A DNA stretch of 64,000 bases from Bordetella pseudohinzii. Its GTDB lineage: Bacteria; Pseudomonadota; Gammaproteobacteria; Burkholderiales; Burkholderiaceae_B. Shown here piece after piece: positions 42,369 to 52,161 of this stretch. Positions within the stretch are counted from its first letter, which is position 1, and every line of letters begins with the position of its first letter. The stretch is from NCBI RefSeq assembly GCF_000657795.2, contig NZ_JHEP02000006.1:186001-250000 (forward strand), given 5' to 3'. The position numbers and the translations under genes were made by a program. The notes beneath the pieces are model-generated. The model saw only the letters and a list, made by a program, of their open reading frames with translations. It did no database searches and was not told the DNA's origin.

Positions 42369-43166
42369 TCAGGCCAGGAAGTCGAGGATGGCCTGGTTGA
42401 AGGCGCGCGGGTTGCCGAGGTTCATGCCATGCGAAGACCCGGCGATCCTCACGCGCTCGGCCTGCGGCAGCAGGCCCTGCAGGCGGTCCAGCGTGGCGGG
42501 GTAGGGCGCCGGGCTCAGGGCGCCGCCGATGAGCAGCACGGGCATGGACAGCGCGGCCACATCGCCCAGCGGCGCGGCCGGTTCGCGGGCCTGGCCCAGC
42601 AGGGTGGCCGCATTGTCGCGCACCATGTCCTTGAACCAGGGCACCATGCGGCGCCAGGTGTCGGGGCCGGTCACCGTGTCGATGAACAGCGCCAGCCCGG
42701 CTTCGCTGTCTCCGGCCTGGATCAGGGCGAGCGCGCGCTGGCGGAAGTCGCCGCGCTCGTCTTCGCCTGGACGCGACAGGCCAGGATCGGCCAGCACCAG
42801 GCTGCGCACGCGGGCCGGCGCGCGCAGGGCGGCTTCCACGGCGATGCGCCCGCCGCGCGAGTGGCCCACGAGATGCGCCGCGCCGCCGGCGACCGCATCG
42901 ATGAAGGCGAGCACGTCCTCGGTATGCCGTGCGATGGAAAAGCCTTCGCCCGCCCCGTCCCAGCGTTCCGGCCAGTAATGCCGCAGGGATAGCGACAGCA
43001 CGCGGAAATGCCGCGATAAGGCGCTCAGCTGGGGTTTCCAATAGCGGCAGTCGCACAGAGAGCCGTGCAGCAGCACCAGCGGGTCGCCGCGGCCGGCTTC
43101 GGCATAGGTCAAGGGATAGCCGTCCAGATCGACGGTTTGCAGCTCAAGTTGGGGTTCGGAACGCAT
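42369..43166 (-). CDS. Alpha/beta-hydrolase
   Basis: 265 residues of the classic AB-hydrolase_1 fold. Oxyanion/HG motif LVLLHGSLCDCRYW, nucleophile elbow VGHSRGGRIA, acid in the LLIGGALSPAPY region and His in AGSSHGMNLG. Related to haloperoxidase/esterase-like hydrolases; substrate unknown. ATG 43166 precedes the domain; the frame continues upstream through the divergent ybaK region without coding sense. Confidence 0.85.
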   Translation of the reverse strand: MRSEPQLELQTVDLDGYPLTYAEAGRGDPLVLLHGSLCDCRYWKPQLSALSRHFRVLSLSLRHYWPERWDGAGEGFSIARHTEDVLAFIDAVAGGAAHLVGHSRGGRIAVEAALRAPARVRSLVLADPGLSRPGEDERGDFRQRALALIQAGDSEAGLALFIDTVTGPDTWRRMVPWFKDMVRDNAATLLGQAREPAAPLGDVAALSMPVLLIGGALSPAPYPATLDRLQGLLPQAERVRIAGSSHGMNLGNPRAFNQAILDFLA

Positions 43167-43263
43167 GGATGGAGATTTCGGCACTGTCGCGCCAGATTGT
43201 AGTGCGGGCGGGGATACGGCCGGCTGATACACTGGCTGCCCGCCCTTGTTCCGGAGTCCCTCC

Positions 43264-43761
43264 ATGCATGCCACCGCCATCGACGAGTTGCCGGATTCGG
43301 CGCGCCGCGTCGCCTTGTTGCTGCAATCGCTGGGCCACGATAAGCCCGTGGTCATGCTTGCCGGGACGGGCAAGACCTCCGCGGAGGCGGCCGCCGGGCT
43401 GGGTTGCTCCGTGGCGCAGATCGCCAAATCCATCGTCTTTCGGCGCCTGGCCGACAATGCGCCGGTCCTGGTGGTGGCCAGCGGCGTGAACCGGGTCGAC
43501 GAAGCCAAGGTCGCCGCCCGGGTCGGAGAACTGGGCAAGGCCGACGCCAAGTTCGTGCGCGAGGCCACCGGCTATGCCATTGGCGGCGTCTGCCCCATCG
43601 GGCATGCCGTGGCGCCGGTGATGCTGCTCGACAGCGATCTCTTCCAGTACGAGAGCCTGTGGGCGGCTGCCGGCCACCCTCACGCCGTCTTCAATCTCAC
43701 GCCCTGGCAATTGGCCGCCATGACGGGCGCCGAGGCCGCCGACGTTGCCCTGCGCGCCTGA
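43264..43761 (+). CDS. YbaK/EbsC-family aminoacyl-tRNA deacylase
   Basis: 165-residue editing-domain protein. Members such as YbaK and ProX remove wrongly attached amino acids from tRNA. Visible are TGKTSAEAAAGLGCSVAQIAKSIVF (split at the conserved Lys region QIAKS), and the GYAIGGVCPIGHA loop with the conserved GxxPxGH-type motif. ATG 43264 has GGAG upstream. Divergent from the hydrolase and convergent with cpoB. Confidence 0.9.
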   Translation: MHATAIDELPDSARRVALLLQSLGHDKPVVMLAGTGKTSAEAAAGLGCSVAQIAKSIVFRRLADNAPVLVVASGVNRVDEAKVAARVGELGKADAKFVREATGYAIGGVCPIGHAVAPVMLLDSDLFQYESLWAAAGHPHAVFNLTPWQLAAMTGAEAADVALRA

Positions 43762-43776
43762 GGGCCGACAGGCCGC

Positions 43777-44463
43777 TCAGAGCAGCTGCAGCCGGCTCTT
43801 GGCGGTGTTGGCCGCCGGAGAATTCGGATAGTCGCGCACGATGCGCTGCAGGGTCGTCTTGGCGCCGGCGCGGTTGTTCAGCTCGATCTGGCTGCCGGCG
43901 ATCACCAGCAGCGCGTCGGGCGCGCGCGCATTGTCGGGCGACTTCTGCAACAGGCTGTTCAACTGCTCGATGGCGCCTTTGTAGTCGCGCGACGCATAGC
44001 GGGCGCTGCCCAGGTAAAACTGCGCCGTGGGAGCCAGCTGGCTGTTGGGGTAGAGCGCGATAAAGGCGGCCAGCGACTCCGCGGCCTCTTTGTATTGGCC
44101 CTTGCGGTACAGATCGGTGGCGCCATCGAAGGCGGCCTGTTCCTGCGCATCCCCGACTTCCACGCCTTGCGGGTTGCCCGGATGCTGCTGGCCCTGTCCC
44201 TGGGCATTGGGCTGCTGGCGCGACACCAGCTCAAGCTGGTCGCGCAATTGGGTGATCTCTTGCTGGAGCGACTGGAGTTGGTCCGCCAGCTGCAGGCGGG
44301 CACGCGAATTCTGTTCGTTCTGCTGCTGCAATTGCTGGCGCAGATCCAGGATGGCCCGCCGCGCTTCGTCATCGGAAAAGGCATGAGCCGGCGCGGCCAG
44401 GGTGGCCATGGCGATGCTGGCGGCCAGGGTCAGGTTACGCAGGGAGAGAACTCGATCGTGCAT
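43777..44463 (-). CDS. cpoB: Tol-Pal system protein CpoB (YbgF)
   Basis: Periplasmic coordinator of peptidoglycan synthesis and outer-membrane constriction. 228 residues. Signal peptide ends APAHA-FSDDE (about residue 28), then a Gln-rich coiled coil (LRQQLQQQNEQNSRARLQL) for trimerisation, a linker rich in Gln and Gly, and C-terminal TPR repeats (GATDLYRKGQYKEAAESLAAF, GSARYASRDYKGAIEQLNSL). Start MHDRVLS fits the signal peptide. Last gene of the tol-pal operon. Confidence 0.95.
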   Translation of the reverse strand: MHDRVLSLRNLTLAASIAMATLAAPAHAFSDDEARRAILDLRQQLQQQNEQNSRARLQLADQLQSLQQEITQLRDQLELVSRQQPNAQGQGQQHPGNPQGVEVGDAQEQAAFDGATDLYRKGQYKEAAESLAAFIALYPNSQLAPTAQFYLGSARYASRDYKGAIEQLNSLLQKSPDNARAPDALLVIAGSQIELNNRAGAKTTLQRIVRDYPNSPAANTAKSRLQLL

Positions 44464-44549
44464 AGAAATTCCAGGTCTCTGAAAGCAAAACGCCGGGACG
44501 GCCGGTAGACCGTCCCGACGCAAGTGGGGCTCTTGATTACCGCTGGAAA

Positions 44550-45044
44550 TCAGCGCTGATAGACGATATCGGCGCGGCGGTTTTCAGCGAAATCAGCTTC
44601 GGTCGAACCGTTGGCCTTGGGCTTTTCTTTGCCGAAGGAAATCGTTTCGATCTGCGTGTCGGTGACGCCCAGGAGGGTCATCATACGACGAACGGCATCA
44701 GCACGGCGCTGGCCCAGGGCCAGGTTGTACTCGGCGCCACCGCGTTCATCGGTGTTGCCTTCGATCTTGATGCGCTGCTGCGGATGCGAGGCCAGGTAAC
44801 GGGCGTGGGTTTCGACCAGGCCGCGGTACTGATCCGACACCGAGTAGCTGTCGAAATCAAAGTACACCGAGCGCTGCTGCGCCAGGATGCTTTGGGGGTT
44901 GAAGGGATCCAGGATTTGACCGGTGGTCGAACCCTGGGTGCCGCTACCTTGACCGGCTTTGTCGTCGAGAGGGACGGAGCTGCAAGCGGCCAGGGTGGCA
45001 GCCAGGGCAGCAATGGTTAGGCTTTTGGCAATGCGCGACTTCAT
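44550..45044 (-). CDS. pal: Peptidoglycan-associated lipoprotein Pal
   Basis: Outer-membrane lipoprotein binding peptidoglycan and TolB. 164 residues. Lipobox LAAC-SSVPLDD, a flexible linker, then an OmpA-like domain with VYFDFDSYSVSDQYRGLVE, IEGNTDERGGAEYNLALGQRRADAV. ATG 45044 is preceded by AGGAA. Start codon and lipobox together leave no doubt about the N-terminus. Confidence 0.97.
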   Translation of the reverse strand: MKSRIAKSLTIAALAATLAACSSVPLDDKAGQGSGTQGSTTGQILDPFNPQSILAQQRSVYFDFDSYSVSDQYRGLVETHARYLASHPQQRIKIEGNTDERGGAEYNLALGQRRADAVRRMMTLLGVTDTQIETISFGKEKPKANGSTEADFAENRRADIVYQR

Positions 45045-45075
45045 GATAGTTCCTTTGCAAAGAGAGTCACACGTG

Positions 45076-46392
45076 TTATCGGGTAAATGGGCCCCACGTA
45101 GGTTCACGTATTTCCCCATTCAGGACTGACAGGGTCTGCCGCACGCGGCCATCGCTCGATACTCCTGCAAGCACGCTACGGCCATTTTGAATGGTCGCGT
45201 AGAGCACCTGCATGCCGTTCGGCGCGAAACTCGGCGACTGGTCATCACGACCATCGGTCAGCAGCGTTTCGGTGCCAGAGGACAGGTTTAGCGAAGCGAT
45301 TCGGAACGCGCCGTCGCGTCTTGCAACGTACAGCAGCGTCGATCCATCAGGAGAAATTCGGGGTGAAATGTTGTAACTACCGTTAAACGTCAGTCGGCGG
45401 GCGTCTCCGCCATCAAGGCCGACTTGGTAGATTTGCGGTCCGCCACTACGGTCACTGGTAAAGATAATGGAACGGCCGTCAGGCGTAAAGCTCGGCTCGG
45501 TGTCGATCCCAGGAGAACGGGTAATACGGCGCGGTTTGGCGCTGCCGTCGGCCGAGACGATGTAAATTTGCGACAAACCGTCCTGGGTCAGTGCAACCGC
45601 AAGCTGCGAACCGTCAGGCGACCAGGCCGGCGCGCTGTTGTTGCCCTTGAAGTTGGCCACCGGGAGCTGCGAGCGGCTGGCCAGGGTCTGCACATAGACC
45701 ACGGGCTTGCCGGAGTGGAAACTCACATAGGCCAGTTTGGAGCCATCGGGCGCCCAGGTCGGCGAGATGATGGGTTCGCGCGAGCGCAGGGCGACCTGCG
45801 GATTCTGGCCATCGGCGTCGGCGACCTGCAGCTCATAGGTGCTGCCTTGCTTGAGCACATAGGCGATGCGGGTGGCGAAGACGCCGCGCACGCCGGTGAT
45901 CTTTTCATAGATGCGGTCGGCGATCTGGTGGGCGATGCGGCGCAGCTCCTGTTCGGTGCCCGAAAAAGCCACGCCGTCGAGCTGGCCCTTCTTGACGGTA
46001 TCGGCCAGACGGTAGCGGATTTCATAGCGGCCATCGGCGCCGCGATTGATGCTGCCATAGGCCAGGAAATCCGCGCCGCGGCCGCGCCATTCGTCGTAGC
46101 CGATGGGCGAGTCGACGGTCAGGCCGGCGCCGGCGGTATTGATGAGGCGGAACTGGCCGGTGCGGGTCAGGTCGGCGCGGATGACATCGGCCAGGGCGCG
46201 GCCGCGCACATCGTCGCCGGCGAAGTCGGCGATGCCGATCGGATATTGGGTGGCGCCGGTGCCGGAAATGTCGACACGCAGCTGCGCATGGGCCGGTTGC
46301 CAGGCGACGAGAGCGGCCAGGAGCAGCAGCAGCGCGAGGCCATACGATCGCAAGACTCCCGGCAGGGAGGCTCGGCGGGAAGCGGTTGTCAT
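45076..46392 (-). CDS. tolB: Tol-Pal translocation protein TolB
   Basis: Periplasmic beta-propeller protein that contacts Pal and TolA. 438 residues, signal peptide ending QPAHA-QLRVDISG near residue 37. N-terminal domain then six-bladed propeller with repeated SPTWAPDGSKLAYVSFHSGKP-like blades (SPDGSQLAV, TPDGRSIIFTSDRSGGPQIY, SPDGSTLLYVARR). ATG 46392 has AGGAG 10 nt upstream. The stop lies 31 bp before the pal start. Confidence 0.97.
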   Translation of the reverse strand: MTTASRRASLPGVLRSYGLALLLLLAALVAWQPAHAQLRVDISGTGATQYPIGIADFAGDDVRGRALADVIRADLTRTGQFRLINTAGAGLTVDSPIGYDEWRGRGADFLAYGSINRGADGRYEIRYRLADTVKKGQLDGVAFSGTEQELRRIAHQIADRIYEKITGVRGVFATRIAYVLKQGSTYELQVADADGQNPQVALRSREPIISPTWAPDGSKLAYVSFHSGKPVVYVQTLASRSQLPVANFKGNNSAPAWSPDGSQLAVALTQDGLSQIYIVSADGSAKPRRITRSPGIDTEPSFTPDGRSIIFTSDRSGGPQIYQVGLDGGDARRLTFNGSYNISPRISPDGSTLLYVARRDGAFRIASLNLSSGTETLLTDGRDDQSPSFAPNGMQVLYATIQNGRSVLAGVSSDGRVRQTLSVLNGEIREPTWGPFTR

Positions 46393-46408
46393 GGTCGGCA
46401 ATCTCCTG

Positions 46409-47479
46409 TCAATCATACATACGGTATACGACGTCGATGATGGGCTCGTAGCGGCCCGTCGAAGGCTTGGGGAAGGGGTTGCAGCGCCGGATGCCGGTCT
46501 CGACCGCGCGGTCAAAGGCGGTATTGCCGGAGGAGCGCTTCAGCGTCACGTTGCCCACCCTGCCATCACTTCCTAACTGTACCCGGTATTCCGCCGTGGG
46601 ATTGGCCGAGCCGGCGCGCGGCGGCGCCGGATATGCCACACCGGGCTGCACGCAGGCGCGGACCTTGGCGCCATAGCCATCGTCGCGGCCGCCGCCTGCC
46701 TGGTTGCGGTCCGCGGTGCCGCCGGGGCGGCCCGCGGTGCCGAGGATGTCGTTGCGGAAGGCATCGCGCAGCGCCTTGTCGGCGGCGGCCTTCTTGGCGG
46801 CTTCTTCCTTGGCCTTCTTCTCGGCGGCAGCCTTCTTGGCCGCCTCTTCCTTGGCTTTCTGCTCCGCGGCTTTTTCCGCGGCGGCCTTCTCGGCAGCAGC
46901 CTTTTCGGCGGCGGCCTTCTTGGCGGCGTCTTCCTTGGCCTTCTTGTCGGCCTCTTCCTTGGCTTTCTGTTCGGCGGCCTTGCGCTCTTGCTCCAGGCGC
47001 TGCTTTTCCTTCAGCTCGGCCTGACGGCGTTCTTCTTCCCGGCGCGCCTTTTCTTTCGCGGCTTCAGCGGCCTGGCGGGCTTTTTCTTCCTGTTCGCGTT
47101 TCTTGCGAGCCTCTTCGAGCGCGATCTCGGGATCGGGCTGAGGCTCGGGCTGGGCCTGGGGAGGCGGCGGGGGCTCCGGCTTGGGTTCGGGCTTGGGCGG
47201 CTCCGGTTCCGGCTGGGGCTTGGGGGGCTCGGGCTGCGGCTTGGGCGGCTCGGGCTCGGGTTCGGGCGTGGGGGTGGGCGGCGCCGCGTCGGGCGTGTCG
47301 CCGTCCATCCACAGTTCGACCTGCACCGGGCCGGGGTTCTGCGTATGCCAGTTCAGGCCGAAGAAAAGCACGACGATCAACAGGATGTGCACCAGCGTCG
47401 CCAGGCCCAGGGACTTGGCATTGTCCTTGCGCTCTGGGGACCACGGGGTTTTGCTGTCGGATCGAATAATCGGTGGCAT
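46409..47479 (-). CDS. tolA: Tol-Pal protein TolA
   Basis: Inner-membrane protein spanning the periplasm to energise the outer membrane. 356 residues: one helix (LATLVHILLIVVLFFGLNW, about residues 25-45), a Pro/Glu/Lys-rich stretch (about 65-115), a long Ala/Lys/Glu helical domain II (about 120-245, coded by near-repeats at 46785-47100) and a C-terminal domain III (VRACVQPGVAYPAPPR ... VGNVTLKRSSGNTAFDRAVE). The Pro-rich insert resembles TonB proteins and is longer than in E. coli TolA. Confidence 0.95.
   Translation of the reverse strand: MPPIIRSDSKTPWSPERKDNAKSLGLATLVHILLIVVLFFGLNWHTQNPGPVQVELWMDGDTPDAAPPTPTPEPEPEPPKPQPEPPKPQPEPEPPKPEPKPEPPPPPQAQPEPQPDPEIALEEARKKREQEEKARQAAEAAKEKARREEERRQAELKEKQRLEQERKAAEQKAKEEADKKAKEDAAKKAAAEKAAAEKAAAEKAAEQKAKEEAAKKAAAEKKAKEEAAKKAAADKALRDAFRNDILGTAGRPGGTADRNQAGGGRDDGYGAKVRACVQPGVAYPAPPRAGSANPTAEYRVQLGSDGRVGNVTLKRSSGNTAFDRAVETGIRRCNPFPKPSTGRYEPIIDVVYRMYD
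46785..47100 (-). repeat. Degenerate internal repeats coding TolA domain II
   Basis: Imperfect 6- to 18-bp units coding KAKEEA, KKAAAEKAA and similar runs. Such coding repeats can expand or contract by slippage, so domain II length may vary between strains. Confidence 0.7.
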
Positions 47480-47514
47480 GGGCTTGCGGGGTCAGGCGGG
47501 CGGCGGGGCGCCGG

Positions 47515-47976
47515 TCAGCGTTTCTTGGCGGGCGTGGGTTGCGGCTGCGAATTGCCGCCCTGGTCCACCAGCAGGCCGAGGCGGGTCACGCCATTGCTGC
47601 GCAACTCGTCCATTACCTTGACCACGGTTTCATAGGGGACCTTGCCGTCGGCGGCGATCACCACCGGGGTTTCGGCCGTGATGCGCGAACGCACCTGGCT
47701 GACCAATTCGGCGCGCGCGATATCCTGCAGTTCGGCGCCCGGTTCGCGCATGCGCAGGGCGATCTGGCCGTCCTGCGAAATCTGCACTTCCAGCGGCTTG
47801 GCCGGCACATCGGAGGCCGCGCCCACCGAGGGCAGCTGGATCAGGCCAGGGGTGATGAGCGGCGCGGTGACCATGAAGATCACCAGCAGCACCAGCATCA
47901 CGTCGATGTAGGGCACGACGTTGATGTCGGCCTTCATGCGGCGGCCGCCGCGGCCGCTGGAGCGTACCGAAGACAT
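47515..47976 (-). CDS. tolR: TolR proton-channel subunit (ExbD family)
   Basis: 153 residues: one N-terminal helix with the essential membrane Asp in INVVPYIDVMLVLLVIFMV, then a periplasmic domain (VVIAADGKVPYETVVKVMDELRSNGVTRLGLL). With TolQ it forms the proton-driven motor. Its ATG overlaps the tolQ stop by one base (TAATG). Confidence 0.97.
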   Translation of the reverse strand: MSSVRSSGRGGRRMKADINVVPYIDVMLVLLVIFMVTAPLITPGLIQLPSVGAASDVPAKPLEVQISQDGQIALRMREPGAELQDIARAELVSQVRSRITAETPVVIAADGKVPYETVVKVMDELRSNGVTRLGLLVDQGGNSQPQPTPAKKR

Positions 47977-48650
47977 TAGCGTACCTGCCGCTGCAAGATG
48001 TTCAGGAATTCGTCGACGAAGCTGTCGAAGCGGATCGACAGGCGGTCGATGTCGTTGGTGAAGCGGTTATAGGCCACCACGGCGGGGATGGCGGCGAACA
48101 GGCCGATGGCCGTGGCGATCAGGGCTTCGGCGATGCCGGGCGCCACCGAGGCCAGGGTGGCCTGCTGCATGTTCGACAGGCCGATGAAGGCGTGCATGAT
48201 GCCCCAGACCGTGCCCAGCAGGCCGATGTAGGGGCTGACCGAGCCCGCCGAGGCCAGGAAGTTCAGGTGGGACTCCAGCGAATCCATCTCGCGCTGGTAG
48301 GCGGCGCGCATGGCGCGGCGCGGGCCGTCGAGCTGGGCGGTGGAATCGCCGCCGCCGCGGCGGGCCTTGAGGAACTCGGTCATGCCGGCATCGAAGATGC
48401 GGGCCAGGGCGCCTTGTTCGTCGCGGCGGCTGGCCACGGCCTGCTGCAGCATGGCAAGGTCGCCGCCCGACCAGAAATCATCCTCGAAGCGGCGGGTCTG
48501 CTGGTGCGCGCGCTTGATCGCCATTCGCTTGGCGAAAATATACGTCCAGGACATGATCGAGATGCCCAGGAGCAGCAGCATGATCAGCTGGACCGGCACG
48601 CTGGCATTGAAAATCAGCGAAGACAACGACATGTCGCTGGTGACTTGCAT
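47976..48650 (-). CDS. tolQ: TolQ proton-channel subunit (ExbB family)
   Basis: 224 residues, three helices: LIFNASVPVQLIMLLLLGISI at the N-terminus and the pair SVSPYIGLLGTVWGIMHAFIGL / ASVAPGIAEALIATAIGLFAAIPAVVAY, which form the MotA/TolQ/ExbB signature with the conserved Thr and Pro residues. Follows ybgC by 2 bp. Confidence 0.97.
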   Translation of the reverse strand: MQVTSDMSLSSLIFNASVPVQLIMLLLLGISIMSWTYIFAKRMAIKRAHQQTRRFEDDFWSGGDLAMLQQAVASRRDEQGALARIFDAGMTEFLKARRGGGDSTAQLDGPRRAMRAAYQREMDSLESHLNFLASAGSVSPYIGLLGTVWGIMHAFIGLSNMQQATLASVAPGIAEALIATAIGLFAAIPAVVAYNRFTNDIDRLSIRFDSFVDEFLNILQRQVR

Positions 48651-48652
48651 GG

Positions 48653-49075
48653 TTATTCCTGAGTGAATTCCAGTAGGGCGCGGAGGAAATCGGGCAGCCC
48701 CGCGGGTCGCATGCGCTCCGAGTCTACGCAGCAGACTTGGATTTGCCCTTCGGCCAGCAGTTCCCCGTCCCGCTCGGCGCGCTGCGCGAAGTGTATCGAA
48801 GCTCGGCCCAGTCGTGTGACACGGCTGCGGATCGTGAGCAGGTCATCGAGCCGGGCCGGCCGCCGATAGGCCATGTCCAGCCCCTGGACAACAAACAGCC
48901 GTTTGTCCTCGCGCGCCAGCCGTGACTGATCCACGCCGAGACCCCGCAGCCATTCGGTGCGGGCGCGCTCAAAGAACTTGAGGTAGTTGGCGTAGAAAAC
49001 CACTCCGCCGGCGTCGGTGTCTTCATAGTAGACACGCACGCTCAGAGTGGATTCGGCAGACGTCGGCTGGCTCAC
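48653..49075 (-). CDS. ybgC: Acyl-CoA thioesterase YbgC (tol-pal operon)
   Basis: Hot-dog-fold thioesterase of 140 residues. The active Asp lies in YYEDTDAGGVVFYANYLKFFE, the 4-hydroxybenzoyl-CoA thioesterase signature. First gene of the tol-pal operon, as in most proteobacteria; it acts on short or medium acyl-CoA or acyl-ACP and may link phospholipid metabolism to the envelope. The start seems to be GTG 49075; no ATG is available before the domain. Confidence 0.93.
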   Translation of the reverse strand: MSQPTSAESTLSVRVYYEDTDAGGVVFYANYLKFFERARTEWLRGLGVDQSRLAREDKRLFVVQGLDMAYRRPARLDDLLTIRSRVTRLGRASIHFAQRAERDGELLAEGQIQVCCVDSERMRPAGLPDFLRALLEFTQE

Positions 49076-49128
49076 GGTGGATAAACGGCCTAGGGGAAAC
49101 CCGGATCAATAATGACCCGGGGCGCAGT

Positions 49129-50859
49129 CTACAGCGTTTCGAGCTTGTCCAGTATCTCTTTCAGTGCCGAATCCACCGAAATTTTTGCAGCCTCTGTATC
49201 GCGGCGGCCTTGCAGTTCGACGATGCCGCCGGCCAGGCCGCGGTCGCCGATGGTCACCCGCAGGGGCACGCCAATCAACTCCCATTCAGCAAACATCACG
49301 CCTGGACGGGCATCGCGGTCGTCGAGGATGACGTCCACGCCGCGCTCGCGCAGGGCGGTGTAAAGCGCCTCGGCTTTGTTACGAACAGTTTCACTTTTGC
49401 CCCAGCCGACCGGGCAGATCACGACCTCGAAGGGGGCGATCGCGCGCGGCCAGATGATGCCCTTGCTGTCGAAATTCTGCTCGATGGCCGCGCCGACGAT
49501 ACGGGTCACGCCGATGCCATAGCAGCCCATCTGCATGAGGGCGGGCTTGCCGGTCTCGTCCAGGAAGGTGGCCTTCAGGGCTTCGGAATACTTGGTGCCC
49601 AGGAAAAACACGTGGCCGACCTCGATGCCGCGCTGGATGGCCAGCGTGCCCTTGCCGTCGGGCGAGGGGTCGCCCGCCACGACGTTGCGCAGATCCGCCA
49701 CCAATTCCGGCTCGGGCAGGTCGCGGCCCCAGTTCACGCCGCGGATGTGGAAATCCTCGCGGTTGGCGCCGCAGACGAAATCCGCCATATTGGCCACGGT
49801 GCGGTCGGCGACGATGCGCACCGGCTTGGCCGTGCGGATCGGGCCCAGATAGCCGGGTTTGCAGCCGAAATGCTCGACGATCTCCGCTTCGGTGGCGAAG
49901 CGGAAACCCTTCAGGCCAGGCAGCTTGCCCGCCTTGATTTCATTGAGTTCGTGGTCGCCGCGCAGCAGCAGCAGCCAGATCTGCACGCCGTCCTTCTCGG
50001 ATTCGGTGGCCAGCACGATGGATTTGATGGTCTGCGACAGGGGCAGGCCGAGCAGCTTGGCCACGTCCTCGCACTTGGCCGCGCCGGGGGTGGGGACTTC
50101 CTGCAGGGGCTCGCCGGGCGCGGCGCGCTCGGCCAGCAGGCAGGGCGCCTCGGCCAGCTCGATATTGGCCGCGTATTCCGAGTCGGGATTGAAGACCAGC
50201 AGGTCCTCGCCGGTATCCGCGATCACCTGGAACTCGTGGCTGCGCGTGCCGCCGATGGAGCCGGTGTCGGCCGCCACGGCGCGGAACGCCAGCCCGAGCC
50301 GGCGGAAGATCCGCTGATAGGCGTCGTACATGACTTCGTAGCTGCGGCCCGCGCCGGCTTCGTCGCGGTCGAAGGAATAGGCGTCCTTCATGGTGAATTC
50401 GCGGCCGCGCATCACCCCGAAGCGGGGGCGGCGCTCGTCCCGGAACTTGGTCTGGATGTGATAGAAGTTCACCGGCAGCTGGCGATAGCTGTGGATTTCG
50501 TTGCGGGCGATGTCGGTGATGACTTCTTCGGAGGTCGGCTGCAGCACGAAATCGCGCTGGTGCCGGTCCTTGATGCGCAGCAATTCGGGGCCGTATTGCT
50601 CCCAGCGGCCCGATTCCACCCAGAGCTCGGCCGGCTGCACCACCGGCATCAACAGCTCGATGGCGCCGGCGGCGTTCATCTCGTCGCGGATGATGCCTTC
50701 GACCTTGCGGATGACCCTCAGGCCTAGCGGCATATAGGTGTAGATGCCGCCGGCCAGCTTCCGGATCATGCCGGCCCGCGTCATGAGTTTATGGCTGGCG
50801 ACTTCTGCCTCGGCAGGCGCCTCTTTCAGGGTGTTGATGTGGTAGTTGGATGCGCGCAT
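49129..50859 (-). CDS. proS: Prolyl-tRNA synthetase
   Basis: Charges tRNA-Pro. 576 residues, the bacterial form with an inserted editing (INS) domain between class II motifs 2 and 3. Motif 1 surrounds [21 protein letters not shown], motif 2 [25 protein letters not shown] (split at RPRFG), motif 3 [16 protein letters not shown]; the anticodon-binding domain is C-terminal. The free YbaK-like protein at 43264 may complement its editing. Divergent from rppH. Confidence 0.97.
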   Translation of the reverse strand: MRASNYHINTLKEAPAEAEVASHKLMTRAGMIRKLAGGIYTYMPLGLRVIRKVEGIIRDEMNAAGAIELLMPVVQPAELWVESGRWEQYGPELLRIKDRHQRDFVLQPTSEEVITDIARNEIHSYRQLPVNFYHIQTKFRDERRPRFGVMRGREFTMKDAYSFDRDEAGAGRSYEVMYDAYQRIFRRLGLAFRAVAADTGSIGGTRSHEFQVIADTGEDLLVFNPDSEYAANIELAEAPCLLAERAAPGEPLQEVPTPGAAKCEDVAKLLGLPLSQTIKSIVLATESEKDGVQIWLLLLRGDHELNEIKAGKLPGLKGFRFATEAEIVEHFGCKPGYLGPIRTAKPVRIVADRTVANMADFVCGANREDFHIRGVNWGRDLPEPELVADLRNVVAGDPSPDGKGTLAIQRGIEVGHVFFLGTKYSEALKATFLDETGKPALMQMGCYGIGVTRIVGAAIEQNFDSKGIIWPRAIAPFEVVICPVGWGKSETVRNKAEALYTALRERGVDVILDDRDARPGVMFAEWELIGVPLRVTIGDRGLAGGIVELQGRRDTEAAKISVDSALKEILDKLETL

Positions 50860-50882
50860 GTTTAAAGGTGGCAGCAGATACG

Positions 50883-50888
50883 TATAAT
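50883..50888 (+). promoter_or_regulatory. Consensus -10 box of rppH
   Basis: TATAAT, 37 bp before the rppH ATG, in the 65-bp divergent gap to proS. The -35 region is weak (GTTTAA at 50860). Confidence 0.5.
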
Positions 50889-50924
50889 CGTCCGTAATTG
50901 TATTGAATTCGGTGGGGGTGGCCC

Positions 50925-51494
50925 ATGCTTGATCGCGAAGGCTACCGTCCCAATGTCGGCATCATTCTCGTCAACGGTAAAAACGAGGTCTTTTGGGGCA
51001 AGCGGATCAGGGAGCATGCCTGGCAATTCCCGCAGGGCGGCATCAAATATGGCGAAAGCCCGGTGCAGGCCATGTATCGCGAACTCCATGAGGAAGTGGG
51101 CCTCAAGCCCGAGCATGTCCGTATTTTGGGGCGTACACGTGACTGGTTACGTTATAACGTGCCGGATCACTTCGTCCGGCGTGAGTGGCGTGGCCACTAT
51201 AAAGGACAAAAACAGATTTGGTTCCTGCTGCGGCTGGTCGGGCGCGACAGCGACGTATGCCTGCGCTCGACGCAGCATCCGGAGTTCGACGCCTGGCGCT
51301 GGAGCCAGTATTGGGTTCCCTTGGATGCGGTGATCGAGTTCAAGCGCGATGTGTACACGCAAGCCTTGAACGAGCTGGCCGCCATCCTGTTCCGCAGGCA
51401 TCACGAAACCCGCTATCTGCGGCAACGTGTGCACGGACCTCGCTCTTCTGATAATTCCGCGGAAACAGACGGACATGCGCATATTGCTGGTTGA
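50925..51494 (+). CDS. rppH: RNA pyrophosphohydrolase RppH
   Basis: Nudix enzyme that removes pyrophosphate from the 5' end of mRNA and starts RNase E-dependent decay. 189 residues. N-terminus [16 protein letters not shown] is diagnostic; Nudix box [22 protein letters not shown] (22 residues, split at SPVQ); [12 protein letters not shown] follows. Its last 20 bp overlap the start of the response-regulator gene, so the regulator may be co-transcribed. Confidence 0.95.
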   Translation: MLDREGYRPNVGIILVNGKNEVFWGKRIREHAWQFPQGGIKYGESPVQAMYRELHEEVGLKPEHVRILGRTRDWLRYNVPDHFVRREWRGHYKGQKQIWFLLRLVGRDSDVCLRSTQHPEFDAWRWSQYWVPLDAVIEFKRDVYTQALNELAAILFRRHHETRYLRQRVHGPRSSDNSAETDGHAHIAG

Positions 51495-52161
51495 AGATGA
51501 GCGCGACATGGCCTCGTGGCTTATGCGCGCGCTTGCGCAAAGCGGCTTCCTGCCCGATCACGCGCCGGATGCGCGCACCGCCGAAGGCCTGATGGCCGGC
51601 AATGAGTACGACGCCATCGTCATGGATCTGCGCTTGCCGGACAAGCATGGCCTGGTGCTGCTGCGCGAAATGCGCAACCGCGACGACCGCACGCCGGTGC
51701 TCCTCTTGACCGCCCAGGGCGCCTTGCAGGACCGTGTGCGCGGCCTGAACCTGGGCGCCGACGATTTCCTGACCAAGCCCTTCGCGCTCGAAGAGCTGGA
51801 GGCGCGCCTGACCGCCCTGGTGCGGCGCAGCCGCGGCCGCCAGCATCCGCGCCTGCAATGCGGCTCGCTTTCCTATGACGGCGAAAGCCGGGCGTTCACC
51901 CTGGACGGCTCGCTGCTCTTCCTGACGCCGCGCGAGCATGCCGCGCTGGCGGCGCTGCTGACCCGCAGCGGCTATCCGGTGGACAAGGCGCAGCTGTTCG
52001 GCAAGGTGTTCACGCACGACAGCGAGGCCAATCCCGACGCCATCGAGGTGGTGCTGCACCGCCTGCGCAAGAAACTTGCCGGCAGCGATGTGCGTATCGT
52101 GACCGTGCGTGGCCTGGGCTATATGCTCGAAAGCGTGGCGCGTGAGTCCTCCGAGTCCTGA
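51475..52161 (+). CDS. tctD: OmpR-family response regulator, TctD-like
   Basis: 228 residues. Receiver domain with the acidic pair in [11 protein letters not shown], phosphoacceptor Asp in [19 protein letters not shown] and Lys in [13 protein letters not shown]; winged helix ends [10 protein letters not shown] and [11 protein letters not shown]-type sequence ([12 protein letters not shown]). It precedes a sensor kinase and TctB/TctA genes, the arrangement of the TctDE systems that activate tricarboxylate uptake. ATG 51475 lies within rppH. Confidence 0.88.
   Translation: MRILLVEDERDMASWLMRALAQSGFLPDHAPDARTAEGLMAGNEYDAIVMDLRLPDKHGLVLLREMRNRDDRTPVLLLTAQGALQDRVRGLNLGADDFLTKPFALEELEARLTALVRRSRGRQHPRLQCGSLSYDGESRAFTLDGSLLFLTPREHAALAALLTRSGYPVDKAQLFGKVFTHDSEANPDAIEVVLHRLRKKLAGSDVRIVTVRGLGYMLESVARESSES

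Noticed and set aside
43759-43781. CTGAG/CTCAG hairpin as a terminator between ybaK and cpoB
   Set aside because: The stem contains a mismatch and no T tract follows on either strand.
46785-47300. Repetitive stretch that might be a CRISPR or satellite array
   Set aside because: The repeats are irregular, lack unique spacers and code in frame for the Ala/Lys/Glu and Pro-rich parts of TolA.
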